From positions 1 through 64,000 of the forward strand of contig NZ_JACHOV010000011.1 of assembly GCF_014200045.1 (NCBI RefSeq): 64,000 bases of DNA, in the 5' to 3' direction. Made by a program: the position numbers and the translations under genes. The notes beneath the pieces are model-generated. The model did not search any database. It saw only the letters and a list, made by a program, of their open reading frames with translations, and was not told the DNA's origin. How positions within the stretch are numbered: the first letter of the stretch is position 1; the number at the start of each line of letters is the position of its first letter. Shown here piece after piece: positions 7,117-16,471 of this stretch. The stretch is from Rhizorhapis suberifaciens (GTDB lineage Bacteria; Pseudomonadota; Alphaproteobacteria; Sphingomonadales; Sphingomonadaceae).

Positions 7117-8538
7117 TCAGTAGTTATAGGCGCGTTCGCCATGGCTGGAGAGGTCCAGCCCCTGCAGCTCTTCTTCCACCGTCGGACGCAGACCAATGGT
7201 CTTGTCGATGATGAAGTACAGAATCGCGGAACCGATGCCCGACCAGAGCAGCGTCAACACGACTGCCTTGATCTGGGTAACAAGCTGCGCGCCCATGTCA
7301 TAGGCGCCGACCGCCGCCGGGAACACGGTATATTCGAAGAAGCCCTGGCCACCCAGTGCCGGATCAGCGACGATGGCGGTGCCGATCGCGCCGACAATGC
7401 CGCCGATGCAGTGTACGCCAAAAACGTCCAGGCTGTCGTCATAGCCAAACTTCTTCTTCACGAAAGAAACGAAGAGGTAGCAGATTGGCGACACGATGAA
7501 GCCGAGCAGGATCGAAGTCATCGGAGCAGCAAAACCCGAAGCCGGGGTGATTGCCACCAGACCGGCAACAGCACCCGTGGCCGCGCCCAGCAATGAAGGC
7601 TTGCCATGGTGGAACTGTTCGACCAGCGCCCAGCTAACAGCAGCAGCAGCGGTGGCGACCATCGTGTTGATGAACGCAACAGCGGTGACGCCATTGGCTT
7701 CCAGGTTGGAACCGGCGTTGAAGCCAAACCAGCCAACCCACAGAAGCGAAGCGCCGATCATGGTCATGGTCAGCGAGTGCGGCGGCATGGGTTCGCGGGG
7801 ATAGCCCACGCGCTTGCCGATCAAAAGGCAACCCACAAGGCCCGCAATGCCGGCATTGATGTGAACGACGGTGCCGCCCGCAAAATCGAGAGCGCCCATG
7901 CCCCACAGGAAGCCGTAATCCGTCGGCGCATCAGGCAGGAAGTCGGGACCCGCCCAATACCATACCATATGTGCGATCGGGAAATAGATCACCGTCAGCC
8001 ACAGCACGATGAAGACCATCAGGCCGCTGAACTTCACGCGCTCCGCGAAGGCTCCCACGATCAGAGCTGGCGTAATGCAGGCGAAGGTCATCTGGAACAT
8101 CACGAACACGAATTCAGGCAGATAGACGTTGTTCGAGAAAGTGGCGGCATAGGTCGAGCTGGAAACGCCCGCCAGGAAAGCCTTGGAAAGCCCGCCCACA
8201 AACGCATTATTGCTGGTGAAAGCAAGGCTGTAGCCCCAGCCGCACCAGACCAGAGCGGCCACCGACACGATCATGAACACCTGCATCAGCAGACTGAGCA
8301 TGTTCTTGGTCCGCACCAGGCCGCCATAGAACAGGGCAAGCGCGGGCACCGACATCATCAGCACCAGCGCAGAGGAAACGAGCATCCAGGCGACATCGCC
8401 CTTGTCGACCATGCCGGCCATTTGCTCGGCGGTGGGCGCCTTGATGGGCCCATCCTGCGCCCATGCGGGCGCGGCGGTGATCAGTGACGCGCTGAGCGCA
8501 CCGATCCCGCCCAAGATATTCTTGGAAATAGTCATCAT
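7117..8538 (-). CDS. amtB: Ammonium transporter AmtB
   Basis: A 473-residue Amt/Mep channel protein with a signal-like N-terminus and about eleven membrane helices. Family patterns include ALFYGGLVRTKNMLSLLMQV, DFAGGTVVHINAGIAGLVG with the pore histidine, and GVHCIGGIVGAIGT with the second pore histidine. It imports ammonium at low supply and is blocked by the PII protein encoded just upstream. The 12-bp gap to glnK and the shared sigma-54 promoter mark one nitrogen-regulated operon. The C-terminus is the conserved regulatory tail. Confidence 0.96.
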   Translation of the reverse strand: MMTISKNILGGIGALSASLITAAPAWAQDGPIKAPTAEQMAGMVDKGDVAWMLVSSALVLMMSVPALALFYGGLVRTKNMLSLLMQVFMIVSVAALVWCGWGYSLAFTSNNAFVGGLSKAFLAGVSSSTYAATFSNNVYLPEFVFVMFQMTFACITPALIVGAFAERVKFSGLMVFIVLWLTVIYFPIAHMVWYWAGPDFLPDAPTDYGFLWGMGALDFAGGTVVHINAGIAGLVGCLLIGKRVGYPREPMPPHSLTMTMIGASLLWVGWFGFNAGSNLEANGVTAVAFINTMVATAAAAVSWALVEQFHHGKPSLLGAATGAVAGLVAITPASGFAAPMTSILLGFIVSPICYLFVSFVKKKFGYDDSLDVFGVHCIGGIVGAIGTAIVADPALGGQGFFEYTVFPAAVGAYDMGAQLVTQIKAVVLTLLWSGIGSAILYFIIDKTIGLRPTVEEELQGLDLSSHGERAYNY

Positions 8539-8550
8539 TCCCCCTTTTTC

Positions 8551-8889
8551 TTAGAGCGCGGTTTCGCCGGTTTCGCCGGTGCGGATACGCACGGCCTGAC
8601 CGACATCCAGGACAAAGATCTTGCCGTCGCCAATGGCGCCGCTGTTCGCGGCCTGCTGCGTGGCTTCGACAACGCGGGGCGCAAGATCGTCATCGCAAAC
8701 GACCTCGATCTTGATCTTGGGAACCATGTTGGTGCTGTATTCGGCGCCGCGATAGATTTCCGTCTGGCCCTTTTGTCGGCCAAAGCCCTTTACTTCGCTG
8801 ACCGTCATCCCGGCGACCCCGATCGAAGACAGAGCTTCTCGGACGTCGTCCAGCTTGAACGGCTTAATGATAGCTATGACTAGTTTCAT
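8551..8889 (-). CDS. glnK: Nitrogen regulatory PII protein GlnK
   Basis: A 112-residue PII protein starting MKLVIAIIKPFKLDDVREAL. The T-loop tyrosine in YRGAEYSTNMVPK is the expected uridylylation site, and the C-terminal signature GDGKIFVLDVGQAVRIRTGE is intact. It senses 2-oxoglutarate/ATP and docks on AmtB. Its linkage to amtB and the sigma-54 promoter mark it as the GlnK rather than the GlnB paralogue. Confidence 0.95.
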   Translation of the reverse strand: MKLVIAIIKPFKLDDVREALSSIGVAGMTVSEVKGFGRQKGQTEIYRGAEYSTNMVPKIKIEVVCDDDLAPRVVEATQQAANSGAIGDGKIFVLDVGQAVRIRTGETGETAL

Positions 8890-8922
8890 TTCGCCCCCTA
8901 ATTCTGGTGTGCGCTACCCAGG

Positions 8923-8941
8923 TAGCAAGAGGCGTGCCAAA
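8923..8941 (-). promoter_or_regulatory. Sigma-54 promoter of glnK-amtB
   Basis: The minus strand reads TTTGGCACGCCTCTTGCTA, with GG and GC exactly ten bases apart as sigma-54 requires. It lies about 35 bp before the glnK start. NtrC is the expected activator by analogy; no clear NtrC site was seen. Confidence 0.85.
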
Positions 8942-9039
8942 CTCCTTAAACAAGCGTTAAGGCGGGGTTTGGGTTCCGCCCTGCAGAGGCGGCAGCCGCA
9001 TTTTTGGGCAATGGAGGGAGAGTGCTTAAATTTTGGGCA

Positions 9040-9630
9040 TCACGGCTTTGCCAACTCCCGCTCCGCAACTGGCCATTCACCGGCAGGAATGGCTGATTGC
9101 ACCCGCAGCGGAAGTCCGTCGATGCTCTTGGTGCGCTTGCTGATTTTCGCGAGGCGATCCTGGGGGTCCTGCTGTGCATGATATTTGGCCAGGGTCTCCC
9201 GCTCCTCCTCCAACGTCATGTGCGGCACGCCCCATCCGCAGCTGGTCTGCACGCTGTCGACGGCAATGTCGAAGATCTGCCTTATGCCGGGCAGGGGAGG
9301 GAAGCCGCATGACAGTTCCTCAAAGCCGTCATCCTGCGGCAATATCGCCTTGCCCCGGCCATAGATGCGCAGGATCAGGGGCGGGCGGTCGAAGGCGCAA
9401 AACATGATGGTGATGCGGCCATCTGCGGTCAAATGGGCCTGCGTCTCATTGCCGGAGCCGCCGAGGTCCAGATAGGCGACGCGTTCCGGTCCCAATATGC
9501 GGAAGCTGTCATATCCCTTGGGCGACAAGTTGATCCGAGCGCCTTCCGCCGCGGTCGCCACGAAAAACACGGGCTGCCGTTCAATGAAGGCGTAATGAGC
9601 CTCTGTCAGCGCGTCCGTAAATTCCGACAT
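9040..9630 (-). CDS. Pyridoxamine 5'-phosphate oxidase-like flavoprotein
   Basis: A 196-residue PNPOx-fold protein: PVFFVATAAEGARINLSPKG, VAYLDLGGSGNETQAHL and GRITIMFCAFDRPPLILRIYG are typical of FMN-binding split-barrel proteins of the general-stress type. It is unlikely to be the vitamin B6 enzyme PdxH, whose substrate-binding C-terminus is missing. Substrate is unknown. It is transcribed leftwards just downstream of tldD (12 bp), so may share its transcript. Confidence 0.8.
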   Translation of the reverse strand: MSEFTDALTEAHYAFIERQPVFFVATAAEGARINLSPKGYDSFRILGPERVAYLDLGGSGNETQAHLTADGRITIMFCAFDRPPLILRIYGRGKAILPQDDGFEELSCGFPPLPGIRQIFDIAVDSVQTSCGWGVPHMTLEEERETLAKYHAQQDPQDRLAKISKRTKSIDGLPLRVQSAIPAGEWPVAERELAKP

Positions 9631-9642
9631 GCCTTCTAACCC

Positions 9643-11088
9643 TTATGCCGCCGTACCGCCTACCGTCAGCCCTTCAAGCAGCAAGGTGGGCTGGCCAACG
9701 CCCGCCGGGACGGATTGTCCGCCCTTGCCACAGACGCCGATGCCTTCGTCGAGCGCCATGTCGTTGCCGATCCCGATGATCTTGGTGAGCGCGGTGGGAC
9801 CATCACCGATGAGCGTAGCGCCCTTGATCGGATCGCCAATCTTGCCGTTTTCGACCTTATATGCCTCGGTGCAGGAAAAGACGAACTTGCCCGATACGAT
9901 GTCGACCTGCCCGCCGCCAAAGCTCTTTGCATAAATGCCCTTCTTGACGCGGCTCAACAGTTCGGAGGGATCGTCATTGCCGCCACGCATGAAAGTGTTG
10001 GTCATACGCGGCATGGGAGCATGGGCATAGCTTTCGCGGCGGCCATTGCCGGTGGGTTCAACGCCCATCAGCCGCGCATTCAGGCGGTCCTGCATATAGC
10101 CTTTGAGAATGCCGTCCTCGATCAGCACATTTTCCTGCGTGGGCGTACCTTCGTCGTCAATGCTGAGCGAGCCGCGGCGGTTCATGATGCTGCCATCGTC
10201 AACAACGGTCACACCTGGCGCTGCGACTCGTTCGCCCAGGCGGCCGGAAAAGGTGGAGGTGCCTTTGCGATTGAAATCACCTTCCAGTCCGTGACCCACC
10301 GCTTCATGCAGCAGGACGCCGGGCCAGCCGGGGCCGAGCAGCACGGTCATCTCCCCGGCAGGAGCGGGGACGGACCGAAGGTTGACCGCTGCCTGGGCGA
10401 TGGCCTCGTCAATGGCGCGGTCCCAGCTTTCGGGTTTGAAGAGGTCATTGTAAACATAGCGGCCGCCCATGCCGAAGACGCCGCTTTCGCGCCGGCCGTT
10501 TTCTTCAAGGATGACCGAGACGTTAAGGCGAACCAGCGGCCGAATATCGCTCGCCGTAAAACCATCCGCACGGATGATGTCGATGACGCTCCAGCTTCCG
10601 GCAAGGCTCACCGACACCTGCGACACGCGCGGATCCCGGGCGCGGGCGACGGCGTTGATCTGTTCGCAAAGCGCCACCTTTTTGGCGAAGGGTACGAGTT
10701 CGAGCGGATTGGCGTCCGTGTAAAGATGGCGATTAGTGCGCTTGGGCGACGGCGCGATGCTTCCCTTGGCGGGATCGAGCAGCGTCAGCGTTTCCGCCGC
10801 GCGCCGGATCGCCGCTTCACTGATGTCATTGGCGTGGGAAAAGCCGGTCATCTCGCCGGAAACGCCGCGCAGGCCAAAGCCTGCATCGGTGCTGTAATCG
10901 GCGGTCTTTAGTCGGCCATCGTCAAAGCCGAAGCTCTCGCTGGCGCGATATTGCAGGTAAAGCTCGCCATCGTCGCAATTTTTGAGCGCCTCGTTCGTCA
11001 GGCGAGCAGCCCCTTCCGGGTCAAGCGCACCTTCACGATAAAGGAATTTGCGGACGTCGTGGATTTCGGATGCGGCTGTATCGGTCAT
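9643..11088 (-). CDS. tldD: Metalloprotease TldD
   Basis: A 481-residue peptidase of the TldD/PmbA family with the metal-binding HEAVGH motif at about residues 261-266. TldD and TldE process peptides such as microcins and antitoxins. The start at MTDTAASEIHDVRKFLYREG is preferred; an ATG 36 nt upstream adds residues not typical of the family. The C-terminal half carries VDIVSGKFVFSCTEAYKVEN, also family-typical. No tldE/pmbA partner is in the window. Confidence 0.93.
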   Translation of the reverse strand: MTDTAASEIHDVRKFLYREGALDPEGAARLTNEALKNCDDGELYLQYRASESFGFDDGRLKTADYSTDAGFGLRGVSGEMTGFSHANDISEAAIRRAAETLTLLDPAKGSIAPSPKRTNRHLYTDANPLELVPFAKKVALCEQINAVARARDPRVSQVSVSLAGSWSVIDIIRADGFTASDIRPLVRLNVSVILEENGRRESGVFGMGGRYVYNDLFKPESWDRAIDEAIAQAAVNLRSVPAPAGEMTVLLGPGWPGVLLHEAVGHGLEGDFNRKGTSTFSGRLGERVAAPGVTVVDDGSIMNRRGSLSIDDEGTPTQENVLIEDGILKGYMQDRLNARLMGVEPTGNGRRESYAHAPMPRMTNTFMRGGNDDPSELLSRVKKGIYAKSFGGGQVDIVSGKFVFSCTEAYKVENGKIGDPIKGATLIGDGPTALTKIIGIGNDMALDEGIGVCGKGGQSVPAGVGQPTLLLEGLTVGGTAA

Positions 11089-11107
11089 GCCGCCCGATAT
11101 AAGATGA

Positions 11108-11383
11108 TCAGGCCGCTTGTGCACCCTTATCTTCGGAAATATCGGCCGGACCGCTAATCAGCACGAAGCGGCGGTCGCAATAGCCGCATTCGACATAGCC
11201 TTTTTCGTCGATTTCAAGGAAAACGCGAGGATGGCCGAGCGCCGCGCCGCCAGGAATGTCGGAAGCGCCGTCGCAAGCGACACGGCTTTTGTTTATGCGG
11301 ACGGTTTCGGGCGGCTGGATCATGGTCGGGCGCTTTATCATCGGAGATTTGACGGTGCAATGGGCGATGGTGGGGCTGGCCAC
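11108..11383 (-). CDS. CHCC zinc-finger protein (NDUFS6-like)
   Basis: A 91-residue protein with the zf-CHCC pattern: VACDG, LGHPRVFLEI and ECGYCDRRF provide C, H, C, C. Alphaproteobacterial members resemble the mitochondrial complex I subunit NDUFS6 and are thought to associate with NADH dehydrogenase. It lies 19 bp upstream of tldD on the same strand. The role here is inferred from family only. Confidence 0.85.
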   Translation of the reverse strand: MASPTIAHCTVKSPMIKRPTMIQPPETVRINKSRVACDGASDIPGGAALGHPRVFLEIDEKGYVECGYCDRRFVLISGPADISEDKGAQAA

Positions 11384-11430
11384 AGGATCTCCTAGCCAGA
11401 CTTTTCTTTGCTCGCTCGTCCCGCGCGGCT

Positions 11431-12378
11431 ATGACGCGGGACATGACTCAACCCTCTACCCTCCAAAGCGCGATCGAAATCGACGGGCTGTCGAAAGTCT
11501 ATCACGGCGGCAAGCTGGCGCTGGACAATGTGACCCTCAATGTGCCTCGGGGCCAGATTTTCGGGCTTTTGGGGCCCAATGGCGCAGGCAAATCGACGTT
11601 GATCAACATCCTGTCGGGCGTGGTCAATAAAACTGGTGGTACGGCGCGGATTTGGGGATTCGACATTGCGCTTAACCCTCGCAACGCCAAGAACAGTATC
11701 GGCGTCGTCCCGCAGGAGATCGTCTTCGATCCTTTCTTTACGCCATTTGAGACCCTTGAAAATCAAGCGGGCTTCTATGGTGTGCCCAAGGCGCAGCGGA
11801 AGACATGGGAGCTGTTGCGCGCAGTGCATTTGGAAGACAAGGCCAATGCCTATGCCCGAACCCTCTCGGGCGGCATGAAACGACGGTTGCTGGTGGCGAA
11901 AGCCATGGTGCATTCGCCGCCGATCCTGGTGCTTGACGAGCCAACGGCCGGGGTGGACATCGAACTGAGACAGCAACTCTGGGCCTATGTGCGACAGTTG
12001 AACGAACAGGGCGTCACAATCGTGCTCACCACCCATTATCTGGAGGAAGCCGAAGAGCTATGCGACCGGATTGCCATCATCAATCATGGACGCCTGATTG
12101 CCAACAAGCCCACCCGCGAGCTTGTCAACATGGCGCAAGAGAAAATGGTCGAAGTGACAGTGGACCGCGACCTGGATGAGGCACCTATGCACCCCTGCTT
12201 TGAAAAGATTGAGTTGACGGCGGGCCGGGTGCTAACAATTACGTATATGAAGACCAAGGCCAATGCAGGCGATGTATTGGCTGCGGTGCAGCAAGGCGGC
12301 TTGGGAATAGTGGACGTGTCGACGCGAGAACCCGACCTGGAAGATGTCTTTCTGCATCTCACGCGGTCGGTGGCTTAG
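11431..12378 (+). CDS. ABC transporter ATP-binding protein
   Basis: A 315-residue ABC ATPase with Walker A GPNGAGKST (about residues 48-56), Q-loop VVPQEIVFD, signature LSGGMKRR, Walker B LVLDEPTAGVD and switch TTHYLEEAEELCD. The extra C-terminal domain resembles the YadG/NodI-type ABC-2 exporter ATPases. No permease gene follows: the next gene is nadB, so the membrane partner is encoded elsewhere. An ATG at 11443 is an alternative start. Confidence 0.9.
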   Translation: MTRDMTQPSTLQSAIEIDGLSKVYHGGKLALDNVTLNVPRGQIFGLLGPNGAGKSTLINILSGVVNKTGGTARIWGFDIALNPRNAKNSIGVVPQEIVFDPFFTPFETLENQAGFYGVPKAQRKTWELLRAVHLEDKANAYARTLSGGMKRRLLVAKAMVHSPPILVLDEPTAGVDIELRQQLWAYVRQLNEQGVTIVLTTHYLEEAEELCDRIAIINHGRLIANKPTRELVNMAQEKMVEVTVDRDLDEAPMHPCFEKIELTAGRVLTITYMKTKANAGDVLAAVQQGGLGIVDVSTREPDLEDVFLHLTRSVA

Positions 12379-12427
12379 GTCCAGACCCTAGGTTCTGCTG
12401 AACCTGACCGGATAGATAAGAGAGACT

Positions 12428-14032
12428 ATGCCTACCCAGAATTTCGACGTGGTCATTATCGGTTCCGGTGCTGCGGGCCTGACCGCAGCCATCAATCTGG
12501 CGCAGGACAAGAAGGTACTTGTTCTCGCAAAGGGCGCTGCGAACAGCGGATCCACCAATTGGGCGCAAGGGGGGATTGCCGCCGTGCTGGACGCCGGCGA
12601 CACTTTTGAAAGCCATGTTCAAGACACGATGGTGGCAGGGGCGGGACTCAACAAGCTCGAAACCGTGGAGTTCGTGGTTTCCAACGCCCCGGCGGCCATC
12701 GAGCAATTGGCTGCGCTGGGCGTCCCTTTCAACGCCAGTGAGGATTTTGGCGAACGCTGGCATTTGACACGAGAGGGCGGGCACAGCCACAGACGGATCG
12801 TGCATGTGGACGATGCGACCGGTGCCGCTGTGCAGCGCGCGCTCATCCAGGCGGCGGAGGCCAATCCCAACATCACATTGCTTCCCGATATGGTCGCAAT
12901 CGACCTCATCACCAGCCGTCATGGGGAAAAATATTCGGGCGACGGGCATGTCTGGGGCATTTACGCCTTTGACAAGGCGACCAACAGCGTCGAGGCTTTC
13001 ACCGGTAGGGCGACCATATTGGCGACAGGCGGAGCGGGCCGGACCTATCTCTTCTCTACCGCACCGCGCGGAGCCACAGGGGACGGAATCGCCATGGCAT
13101 GGCGCGCGGGGTGTCGCGTCTCCAACATGGAGATGAACCAGTTTCATCCCACCTGCCTTTACAATCTGGAGGTCAAGAACTTCCTGATTACCGAGGCTAT
13201 GCGCGGCGAAGGCGGCTTGTTGAAGCTCCCCCCCGGCGTTCCCGATGGCGGCGAACGCTTCATGGACCGGCACGACAAGCGGGGCGAACTTGCTCCGCGC
13301 GACGTAGTGGCGCGGGCGATAGACCATGAGATCAAACGCCTTGGCCTCGACTATGTCCACCTCGACATCAGCCATAAGCCCCCCGAGTTCGTCAGGGAGC
13401 ATTTCCCGACTATCTATACCCGCCTCCTGGAACTTGGCATCGACATCACCAAGGAGCCGATTCCCGTCGTTCCCGCGCAGCATTATACCTGTGGCGGCGT
13501 GATCATCGATCTTGACGGCCGCACGGATCTGCCCGGCCTTTATGCGGCCGGCGAAGTCACGGAGAGCGGCCTGCACGGGGCCAATCGCCTGGCGTCCAAC
13601 TCCCTCCTCGAATGTTTCGTCTTTGGCGAGGCGGCAGCGCAGCACATCCACTCCAATTGGGACAGCCTGCCGCCCCCGCCGCCAATCCGCGCATGGGATG
13701 AAAGCCGCGTCACCGACAGCGACGAAGAAGTGATCGTCCAGCATAACTGGCGCGAAATCCGTCGGTTCATGTGGGATTATGTCGGCATCGTCCGAACGAC
13801 GAAGCGGCTGGAGCGGGCGCTTCATCGCGTGAACCTGCTCGCCCAGGAAGTCGATGAATATTATGGAAATTTCCGGGTTACCCCAGACCTCATCGAATTG
13901 CGCAATCTGGTGGAAGTAGCGCGGCTTATTGTTCGGTCCGCATTGCGGCGGAAGGAGAGCCGGGGGCTGCACTATACGCTGGATTACCCCACTATGCTGC
14001 CCCATGCAGCAGATACCGTGCTGGTGCCATAG
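12428..14032 (+). CDS. nadB: L-aspartate oxidase
   Basis: A 534-residue flavoprotein that oxidises L-aspartate to iminoaspartate, the first step of NAD synthesis. The FAD-binding fold VVIIGSGAAGLTAAINLAQ is at the N-terminus. EMNQFHPTCLYNLEVKNFLI, TEAMRGEGG and GLHGANRLASNSLLECFVFG match NadB and the related fumarate-reductase family; the C-terminal helical domain is present. Neither nadA nor nadC is adjacent. Confidence 0.95.
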   Translation: MPTQNFDVVIIGSGAAGLTAAINLAQDKKVLVLAKGAANSGSTNWAQGGIAAVLDAGDTFESHVQDTMVAGAGLNKLETVEFVVSNAPAAIEQLAALGVPFNASEDFGERWHLTREGGHSHRRIVHVDDATGAAVQRALIQAAEANPNITLLPDMVAIDLITSRHGEKYSGDGHVWGIYAFDKATNSVEAFTGRATILATGGAGRTYLFSTAPRGATGDGIAMAWRAGCRVSNMEMNQFHPTCLYNLEVKNFLITEAMRGEGGLLKLPPGVPDGGERFMDRHDKRGELAPRDVVARAIDHEIKRLGLDYVHLDISHKPPEFVREHFPTIYTRLLELGIDITKEPIPVVPAQHYTCGGVIIDLDGRTDLPGLYAAGEVTESGLHGANRLASNSLLECFVFGEAAAQHIHSNWDSLPPPPPIRAWDESRVTDSDEEVIVQHNWREIRRFMWDYVGIVRTTKRLERALHRVNLLAQEVDEYYGNFRVTPDLIELRNLVEVARLIVRSALRRKESRGLHYTLDYPTMLPHAADTVLVP

Positions 14033-14127
14033 AGAGCATTTGCCGGGGTCTGCAAACCATTGCTTCCATGCAGATTGTGGAACCTGCCAATGCCGCAGGC
14101 GTTCCGCGCTGACGCAAGGAGCTTTAC

Positions 14128-15246
14128 ATGCTGGGCGATGATTTCCTGATCTTCCGGCCCGATGACGTCGATTTGACCAGATCCCCGCTGCGCCGCGGGA
14201 TAGCCGAACCGACCTATGTCCTAGGCGCTTTCAACCCAGGCTTCACTCGGTTGCCCAACGGTAATTTACTGATGATGGTGCGTGTCGCCGAAGCCTTGCG
14301 GCAGCCGGTTGCGCGAGATCATGTGCGATCGGTTCGCTGGACGCCCCATGGCTACATTCTCGATCCCCATCCGCTGAGCTCGGTTGATCTCAGCGATCCG
14401 CGCCGTCTTATGATCCTGGATAGGGCCAATCAGCTGATGGCGCTGACCTCTCTTTCCTGGCTGCTTCCCGTCGAACTGACGCCGGATGGCCGCTCGATCG
14501 TGACAATCCATTATGACAGGGCTATCGAACCTGCAGCCAGCTATCAGGAATATGGTGTCGAGGATGCGCGGATCAGCCTTATCGACGGCATATACTATAT
14601 GACGGCCTGTTCGGTGAGTTCCGAGCGGCATTGCACGACGCTTCACACCTCGGTCAACGGCCTGGATTACCGGCTAGAGGGAATAATTCTCGATCATCAG
14701 AACAAGGACATGCTGTTGTTCGAAGGCAAGGTGGGCGACAAGTTCATGGCTCTGACCCGGCCCTTGGGCGAGGTTTATTTCGCCTCCCCATCTGACAGTC
14801 CGTTTGAGGGCGGACCATCCATCAATCTGGCTCAATCGCCCGATGCGCTTCACTGGAAGCCGCTGGACGCGCCCTTCATCCGCGCAAAAAAACATTCCGC
14901 CTGCGCCGGGAAGGTCGGAGGCGGGAGCCAGCCGATATTTACAAGGCAAGGCTGGCTGATGCTCTACCACGGCGTTGAGCCCCGCGCCGCTGTTGGCGTC
15001 TATCGCACCTTTTGGGCGTTGCTTGACCAGGATGACCCCTCCCGGATTTTGCGGCTGGAGGATGAACGGCCAGTGCTGGAGGCTAATCCGGCCCTTACGG
15101 AGCCGCTTGGAAAGCAAATGTATCTGCCCACACCAGTGGTGTTCACCACTGGCATCGTTGATGCAGGCGATCATTATATCGTGGCGAGTGGCGAAGCCGA
15201 CCTTGCCTGCCGGATAACATATCTGCCGAAGGGAATATTTGAATGA
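14128..15246 (+). CDS. GH130-family mannoside phosphorylase-like protein
   Basis: A 372-residue five-bladed beta-propeller protein. FNPGFTRLPNGNLLMMVRVA at the N-terminus and YGVEDARISLIDGIYYM with the catalytic-type aspartate identify glycoside hydrolase family 130, which phosphorolyses or hydrolyses beta-mannosides. GSQPIFTRQGWLMLYHGVE contributes the expected phosphate/substrate region. The exact substrate cannot be read from the sequence, and no mannan-degrading partners lie nearby. Confidence 0.85.
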   Translation: MLGDDFLIFRPDDVDLTRSPLRRGIAEPTYVLGAFNPGFTRLPNGNLLMMVRVAEALRQPVARDHVRSVRWTPHGYILDPHPLSSVDLSDPRRLMILDRANQLMALTSLSWLLPVELTPDGRSIVTIHYDRAIEPAASYQEYGVEDARISLIDGIYYMTACSVSSERHCTTLHTSVNGLDYRLEGIILDHQNKDMLLFEGKVGDKFMALTRPLGEVYFASPSDSPFEGGPSINLAQSPDALHWKPLDAPFIRAKKHSACAGKVGGGSQPIFTRQGWLMLYHGVEPRAAVGVYRTFWALLDQDDPSRILRLEDERPVLEANPALTEPLGKQMYLPTPVVFTTGIVDAGDHYIVASGEADLACRITYLPKGIFE

Positions 15247-15385
15247 GTTGGCCGGGGCGGATTATGAATCGCATCTCGCATGGCGAGGATAAAGGCATTG
15301 GCGAATGAGCGCCGCCTGCCTATCTTTATCGTGGAATGGTGCAGGCGGTCGCCAAAGATCGGCGTGACTCACCGGGTTTCAAACG

Positions 15386-16255
15386 ATGCTGGGCATACGC
15401 GAAGGGATTGAAAGGCAGGTCCATCAGCTGGTGGGCTTTGGTTCCGGTGAGGTCGACCTGGACCGGCCCGCGGGCGATCCGGGCCTGTTCGGCCCCGCTT
15501 CGGCGGCATGGAAGGTGCATGGCGATTTCACCACGATGATGATCGGCGGTCTTGCAGGCTTGTTGATGCAGATGCTGCATCCGGGCGTGCTGGCTGGGGT
15601 TTGGGATCATTCCAATTTCCGGCAGGATATGCTCGGCCGGTTGCGGCGAACCGCTCAATTCATTGCCGGCACGACCTATGGCTCTACCGCGCAGGCGCTG
15701 GCGCTCATCGCGAAGGTGCAGGTCATTCACGACCACGTGCAAGGCTGGACCCAGGACGGGGCACATTATTCGGCGCATGATCCGGACCTGTTGGCCTGGG
15801 TTCATGTGACAGAGACCACCAGCTTTCTGAATGCCTATGTTCGCTATCGCGCGCCCTGGTTCCCCCAGTCCGCCCAAGACCGCTATTTCGCGGAGATGGC
15901 GGAAATTGCAGATCGATTGGGCGCTCTTCATGTGCCCAAAACACTGGCTGACGCTATGGCGTTTATCGAAGACATGCGTCCAACCCTTCGCTGCGATGAG
16001 CGAACACGCCAAGTCGCACGGGCGCTGCTGGTGCCGCGATCCGTGCATCTGGGGCCACTGCTGTTTCAATCCGTCACCAATAGCGCTGCAATCGACCTCT
16101 TGCCCGAATGGGCCGCCCGCATGCACAGGCTTCCGATGCCCAGGCAAGCAAGGCCGATAGTAAGAGGTGGAGCGCAGGGCATGGCAATGGCGCTCCGCTG
16201 GGCGCTGCGCGACGGATCGGCTCGCCGGGCGCGACGCAGGGTCAAGGGGACGTAG
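15386..16255 (+). CDS. MpaB/DUF2236-family oxygenase-like protein
   Basis: A 289-residue protein with the DUF2236 pattern: HGDFTTMMIGGLAGLLMQML, HPGVLAGVWDHSNF and the histidine-rich VIHDHVQGWTQDGAHYSAHD segment followed by WVHVTETTSFL. Relatives include fungal MpaB and the latex-clearing protein Lcp, which are haem enzymes. The substrate is unknown. The gene starts 139 bp after the GH130 gene and is followed by tRNA-Val. Confidence 0.82.
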   Translation: MLGIREGIERQVHQLVGFGSGEVDLDRPAGDPGLFGPASAAWKVHGDFTTMMIGGLAGLLMQMLHPGVLAGVWDHSNFRQDMLGRLRRTAQFIAGTTYGSTAQALALIAKVQVIHDHVQGWTQDGAHYSAHDPDLLAWVHVTETTSFLNAYVRYRAPWFPQSAQDRYFAEMAEIADRLGALHVPKTLADAMAFIEDMRPTLRCDERTRQVARALLVPRSVHLGPLLFQSVTNSAAIDLLPEWAARMHRLPMPRQARPIVRGGAQGMAMALRWALRDGSARRARRRVKGT

Positions 16256-16330
16256 CGTTGAAATGGCGTTGAACGCCTTGACTCCCGGACCGTCCAATGC
16301 CAACGGAAGCCACCCCGGATAATGGCCGGC

Positions 16331-16405
16331 GGGCGCGTAGCTCAGTGGTAGAGCACACCCTTCACACGGGTGGGGTCGCAAGTTCAATCCTTGCCGCGCC
16401 CACCA
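16331..16405 (+). tRNA. tRNA-Val (CAC)
   Basis: Cloverleaf with acceptor GGGCGCG/CGCGCCC, anticodon stem CACCC/GGGTG, loop TTCACAC giving anticodon CAC, and an encoded CCA. No integrase or att-like repeat is visible beside it. Confidence 0.95.
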
Positions 16406-16471
16406 TCTTCCTCTCCTCGGGGAGGGAATAAGTCCTTGACCTCTCCCTTTCCGTCATGCTTCTGCCCTTGC

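Noticed and set aside
16331-16405. tRNA-Val as a second integration site
   Set aside because: No integrase, direct repeat or foreign-looking genes flank it.
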